Positions 47,913 to 50,248 of a stretch of 50,248 nt of DNA are shown here, piece after piece. The DNA comes from Levilactobacillus mulengensis (GTDB taxonomy: Bacteria; Bacillota; Bacilli; Lactobacillales; Lactobacillaceae), in contig NZ_RHNW01000019.1 of assembly GCF_003946045.1 (NCBI RefSeq), positions 1 to 50,248 on the forward strand, read 5' to 3'. The translations under genes were made by a program, and so were the position numbers. Under the pieces are notes generated by a model. It did no database searches and was not told where the DNA came from. It saw only the letters and a list, made by a program, of their open reading frames with translations. Within the stretch, counting starts at the first letter, position 1, and every line of letters begins with the position of its first letter.

Positions 47913-48947
47913 CTATAGAAATAAAGGGATCCACTGAGTTATGCTGGTTGGCAAAATTTTTTGTTTATTTTTGTCAAAAACGAAGTTTAACAATTCATTT
48001 ATATCGTATTTTTCAATCGATATATTTGAGCTTTTTCTGAACAAACGTTCTATGCGGCTTGATGATTTTTTGTTGTCAATTGTCCCCAGCGTAGAGATTA
48101 GCCATATTTCTTCATTTTCTAAAAGTAATGAACTATAGTCATTAGTGTTTAAATTAACGTTACCGTTTTTAACTTGTATATATATTTTTTTATGATTTAT
48201 ATATTTTCCACTATCATCAATAGAAGTATCTACCAATGCAAATTCATATTTTTCGGTACTGATTTTGTTAGTTGACGGAATAGTAACATATCCAAAACGA
48301 TCATAAAGCCACAGGGCAACCAAGTCTTCTGCAGCGGCATAGCCGATTAAGTGAAAAAACTCCATTTTATTGGTAATTTTGTGTTTCTTCATCAAGTTCT
48401 GTGATGGTTTTAAGCAAAGAGCTGAAAAAAGGCTAGTTGGTGTATAAGGGCATGCTTGATTAATTGTTTCTTCATGGCTATCTATGCGAACTAAAGATCC
48501 AAAACCGGGATAAAACGAAACGGATCCAGGTACACTGTCTTCTTTTCCTACTTTAACCCATTCGATATTTTTTAGTTGTGCAGAACAATCATTATCAGTA
48601 GCTTCAAGGCTAGTATCAAAGTAAAATAGATTTTTAGGATCATCTGTAATCTCTGCGACAAAATACTCTCCTGAATCTCTTGTCCAAAGAAAATCACCTT
48701 TTTTAATATTATCAAATAGTTGATGAACACCTTGATTATTCCATTTCTTTTTCCAATGTTTTTCTTTTATCTGTTTATGCCAAAATACTTTATAATCATC
48801 TAATGTTTTGATAGATGATCTATCAGGAATATCTTCAAATGACCATCCACACGAGGCACATTGATGATCAATAAAAAAACGATGTGAATTTAAGTTATGT
48901 AATTTTCCACCATTACCTTTTATTTTCCACGCTCTATTTGTATGCAA
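47913..48947 (-). CDS. Predicted nuclease-type cargo protein
   Basis: 344 aa, distinctly AT-rich. A zinc-like CASC (30-33) lies near the N-terminus. GDFLWTRDSGEYFVAEI (84-100) resembles small SH3/EVE-like modules found at the front of some restriction proteins. The C-terminal part has AEDLVALWLYDRFGY (206-220), YEFALVD (234-240) and IYIQVKNG with Q258 and K260: a Mrr-like (Q)xK variant of PD-(D/E)XK. TTG start with GGGAG ten bases before. No family name assigned. Position, base composition and domains suggest a defence nuclease; activity unproven. Confidence 0.65.
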   Translation of the reverse strand: MHTNRAWKIKGNGGKLHNLNSHRFFIDHQCASCGWSFEDIPDRSSIKTLDDYKVFWHKQIKEKHWKKKWNNQGVHQLFDNIKKGDFLWTRDSGEYFVAEITDDPKNLFYFDTSLEATDNDCSAQLKNIEWVKVGKEDSVPGSVSFYPGFGSLVRIDSHEETINQACPYTPTSLFSALCLKPSQNLMKKHKITNKMEFFHLIGYAAAEDLVALWLYDRFGYVTIPSTNKISTEKYEFALVDTSIDDSGKYINHKKIYIQVKNGNVNLNTNDYSSLLLENEEIWLISTLGTIDNKKSSSRIERLFRKSSNISIEKYDINELLNFVFDKNKQKILPTSITQWIPLFL

Positions 48948-49395
48948 GTGAAAACATCTCCCTAAATAAAAACAAAGTTAATGATATCACAACTGATTTT
49001 AAACATAAATAATATGCTTCTAATGTGATGAATTGATTATTAAAAAAGGTGGAAGACTTAGGATTATTTTCAATATGTGTATCTCATATATGATTACGCA
49101 GAATAACGTTTTGAAAAGGCAAATAAACATCGTTATTTTAGGATAACCGTAGCCAAATTCGTAGCCAGAAAAAATAATAAGCGTCGATTAATGGCTATAA
49201 TAGGGTGATATAGCTGTTTTTGATGACAATAGATTTAAGACCTGTACTCTCCTTCAATTAAGTGTGTTAATTATCACGGAACCCCGTAAAACGTTGATTT
49301 GACGGGGGGGTTATTTTTGATTAAACGGTGAAAATCGGTGGAAATTGATATAATGGTGCATGTTTTGGTACACATTAGCTATTTTTACTCTTAAA
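48948..49395. other. AT-rich intergenic region without a clear gene
   Basis: I see no convincing ORF in these 448 bases. Contents: an inverted repeat AATAACG...CGTTATT near 49101-49137; a direct repeat CGTAGCCA near 49150-49168; a near-palindrome GTGTTAATTATCAC near 49263-49276; and an extended -10-like TGATATAAT near 49348. The region could hold a small RNA or regulatory sites. Confidence 0.4.
49280..49317 (+). terminator. Terminator-like hairpin
   Basis: ACCCCGT (49281-49287) pairs with ACGGGG (49302-49307) over a 14-base loop, followed by GGG and TTATTTTT. No plus-strand gene ends here, so it might end an unidentified small transcript. Confidence 0.4.
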
Positions 49396-49770
49396 TTAGC
49401 CGTTTAGTCGTGTACTTTCGTGCACTTTCAGATACTGGGTATCATCACCAGCCGCTGATGTCTTTTGAATAGGTCGCAAGTCTGATGGCCACTTTTCGCC
49501 GACAAAATCAGTATAAGTGATGGTCAGTTGGGTGTGCGCTCGAATCTGCTTGATTAGCGATTCCAGATAGACAAGATCATCTGTCTCTACAGTGTGCAAG
49601 GGGATTGAGCGAGAACGCTTCTTAGGATGGGCCACATACATAAGAAAGTTGAACGTGTTGGAGTAGTGATTGAAAACCACATTAATCTGATAGCGCGTGT
49701 TGATGAGCCGTTTGAAATTTTGGTCGGTTCGTTTATTGATAATCTTTGCATCGTTCTCTATTTGTATCAC
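49396..49770 (-). CDS. Right-end protein of unknown function, SOS operon
   Basis: 124 aa. GTG start behind GGGGTGA. Basic first half (IINKRTDQNFKRLINTRYQI) and a strand-rich middle (NTFNFLMYVAHPKKRSRSIP). I recognise no family. It lies 20 bases after the gene at 49791 and has no promoter of its own, so it is the second gene of the LexA-box operon. Confidence 0.65.
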   Translation of the reverse strand: MIQIENDAKIINKRTDQNFKRLINTRYQINVVFNHYSNTFNFLMYVAHPKKRSRSIPLHTVETDDLVYLESLIKQIRAHTQLTITYTDFVGEKWPSDLRPIQKTSAAGDDTQYLKVHESTRLNG

Positions 49771-49790
49771 TAAATATCACCCCATCATCA

Positions 49791-50048
49791 TTATGCTGTA
49801 GTCACAGTTGTAGCGCAGAATGCGTATTTGGTGATCACAAACTGTTTTTTACTATTGTAATGACCAAACAGTGCAACAGTTGATCCTTTCTCTGCACGAT
49901 AAAGAAAATCCAAAGCGTGGGCATGTACCAAACAATTGATTAGCTCGTTTGTCTTGGAGTCGCGTATCTTTACATAAAGGAGCAGGGGGCTTAGTTTGAT
50001 AGTCCGGGGGTCGCTTTCAAGGGTTCCATTAAGTGGTTGTTGTTCCAT
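49791..50048 (-). CDS. Small SOS-regulated protein (OB-like?)
   Basis: 85 aa from 50048, MEQQPLNGTLESDPRTIKLS, behind GAGGTGATAGTT; a longer frame extends across the promoter and is rejected. Strand-rich (LLLYVKIRDSKTNELINCLV, STVALFGHYNSKKQFVITKY), a pattern that could be an OB fold. It directly follows a promoter with a perfect LexA box, so it should be induced by DNA damage. Function unknown. Confidence 0.7.
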   Translation of the reverse strand: MEQQPLNGTLESDPRTIKLSPLLLYVKIRDSKTNELINCLVHAHALDFLYRAEKGSTVALFGHYNSKKQFVITKYAFCATTVTTA

Positions 50049-50067
50049 AACTATCACCTCAGCTTTT

Positions 50068-50096
50068 ATTATACGAACGTTTGTTCGCTTAATCAA
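50068..50096 (-). promoter_or_regulatory. Promoter with perfect LexA (SOS) box
   Basis: On the minus strand -35 TTGATT (50091-50096) and -10 TATAAT (50068-50073) have 17-bp spacing. CGAAC-N4-GTTCG (50074-50087) fills the spacer next to the -10. This is the established Gram-positive LexA/DinR operator consensus. LexA bound here would block the promoter until DNA damage. Confidence 0.88.
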
Positions 50097-50181
50097 TGAA
50101 AATATATAATTTTGAATGCTTAGAAATGGATTTTTTACTAGGTGAGGGAATAAAACGGATTTATAAAAAGAAAAACGTTTG

Positions 50182-50197
50182 CACTTTTTTTGCACTG
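50182..50197. repeat. Putative right integrase arm-type site
   Basis: Exact copy of the 16-mer at 129-144. Here TTTGCACT occurs twice in tandem 11 bp apart. It is 38 bp from the attR repeat. Confidence 0.5.
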
Positions 50198-50234
50198 CAC
50201 GGCTTTAATCATTGATATAGCACGATCAAGTATG

Positions 50235-50248
50235 CCTGCTCGGGGCAT
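50235..50248. repeat. attR: attR-side direct repeat
   Basis: Exact copy of 1-14 in the same orientation, at the very end of the window. Together the two repeats bound the integrated prophage. Confidence 0.8.

Noticed and set aside
50049..50195. N-terminal extension of the 85-aa SOS-operon protein
   Set aside because: It would cross the promoter and LexA box; GAGGTGATAGTT before 50048 gives a better start.

Overview
The window looks like one complete temperate prophage of a Lactobacillaceae host. The 14-bp sequence CCTGCTCGGGGCAT occurs at both extreme ends (1-14 and 50235-50248), as expected for attL and attR. Between them lie integrase, immunity, replication, packaging, head, contractile tail, baseplate, lysis and cargo genes in the usual order. 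The host group is inferred from the gene families (LLH-type holin, GH25 endolysin, ArpU regulator, DUF2513 and DUF771 proteins), the strong GGAGG ribosome sites and the moderate GC content. I cannot name the species. A sheath (DUF3383), tube (DUF3277), gp25-like wedge, baseplate J and long tape measure make it a contractile-tailed (myovirus-type) phage.

Layout. 1-4.9 kb, leftward: tyrosine integrase, three small secreted proteins (one frameshifted), a coiled-coil/GIY-YIG-like protein, an ImmA-like peptidase and the CI-type repressor. 4.9-5.3 kb: divergent promoters with five GATAC-N5-GTATC operators, and a sixth at the end of the cro-like gene. 5.3-15.6 kb, rightward: small early genes, YqaJ exonuclease, RecT, a DnaD-like initiator, an AntA antirepressor, two PD-(D/E)XK nucleases, many small ORFs, and the ArpU late regulator. 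15.6-19.2 kb: a cluster of tRNA and tRNA-like structures, then cargo. The cargo is an sce7726-type nuclease convergent with a 'beta family' protein, a universal stress protein, a 68-aa protein and small ORFs. 19.3-30 kb: terminase, portal, head maturation, capsid, connectors, sheath and tube. 30-43.6 kb: tail chaperones (apparent -2 frameshift), a 1921-aa tape measure with two cell-wall hydrolase domains, baseplate and tail fibre. 43.6-45.9 kb: membrane proteins, holin, endolysin. 45.9-50.2 kb: right-end cargo. This holds a 222-aa protein with an XRE/M78-peptidase partner, a low-GC protein with a nuclease-like C-terminus, and a two-gene operon whose promoter carries a perfect LexA (SOS) box.

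How it works together. CI binding the operator array should silence both divergent promoters, and the ImmA-like partner is the likely induction switch. Early transcription makes recombination and replication proteins. ArpU then turns on packaging, morphogenesis and lysis genes. The genes that read against the late operon or sit behind their own terminators (left-end secreted proteins, the 16-18.7 kb cassette and the right-end block) are probably expressed in the lysogen. They are the best places to look for undescribed host-protection systems.
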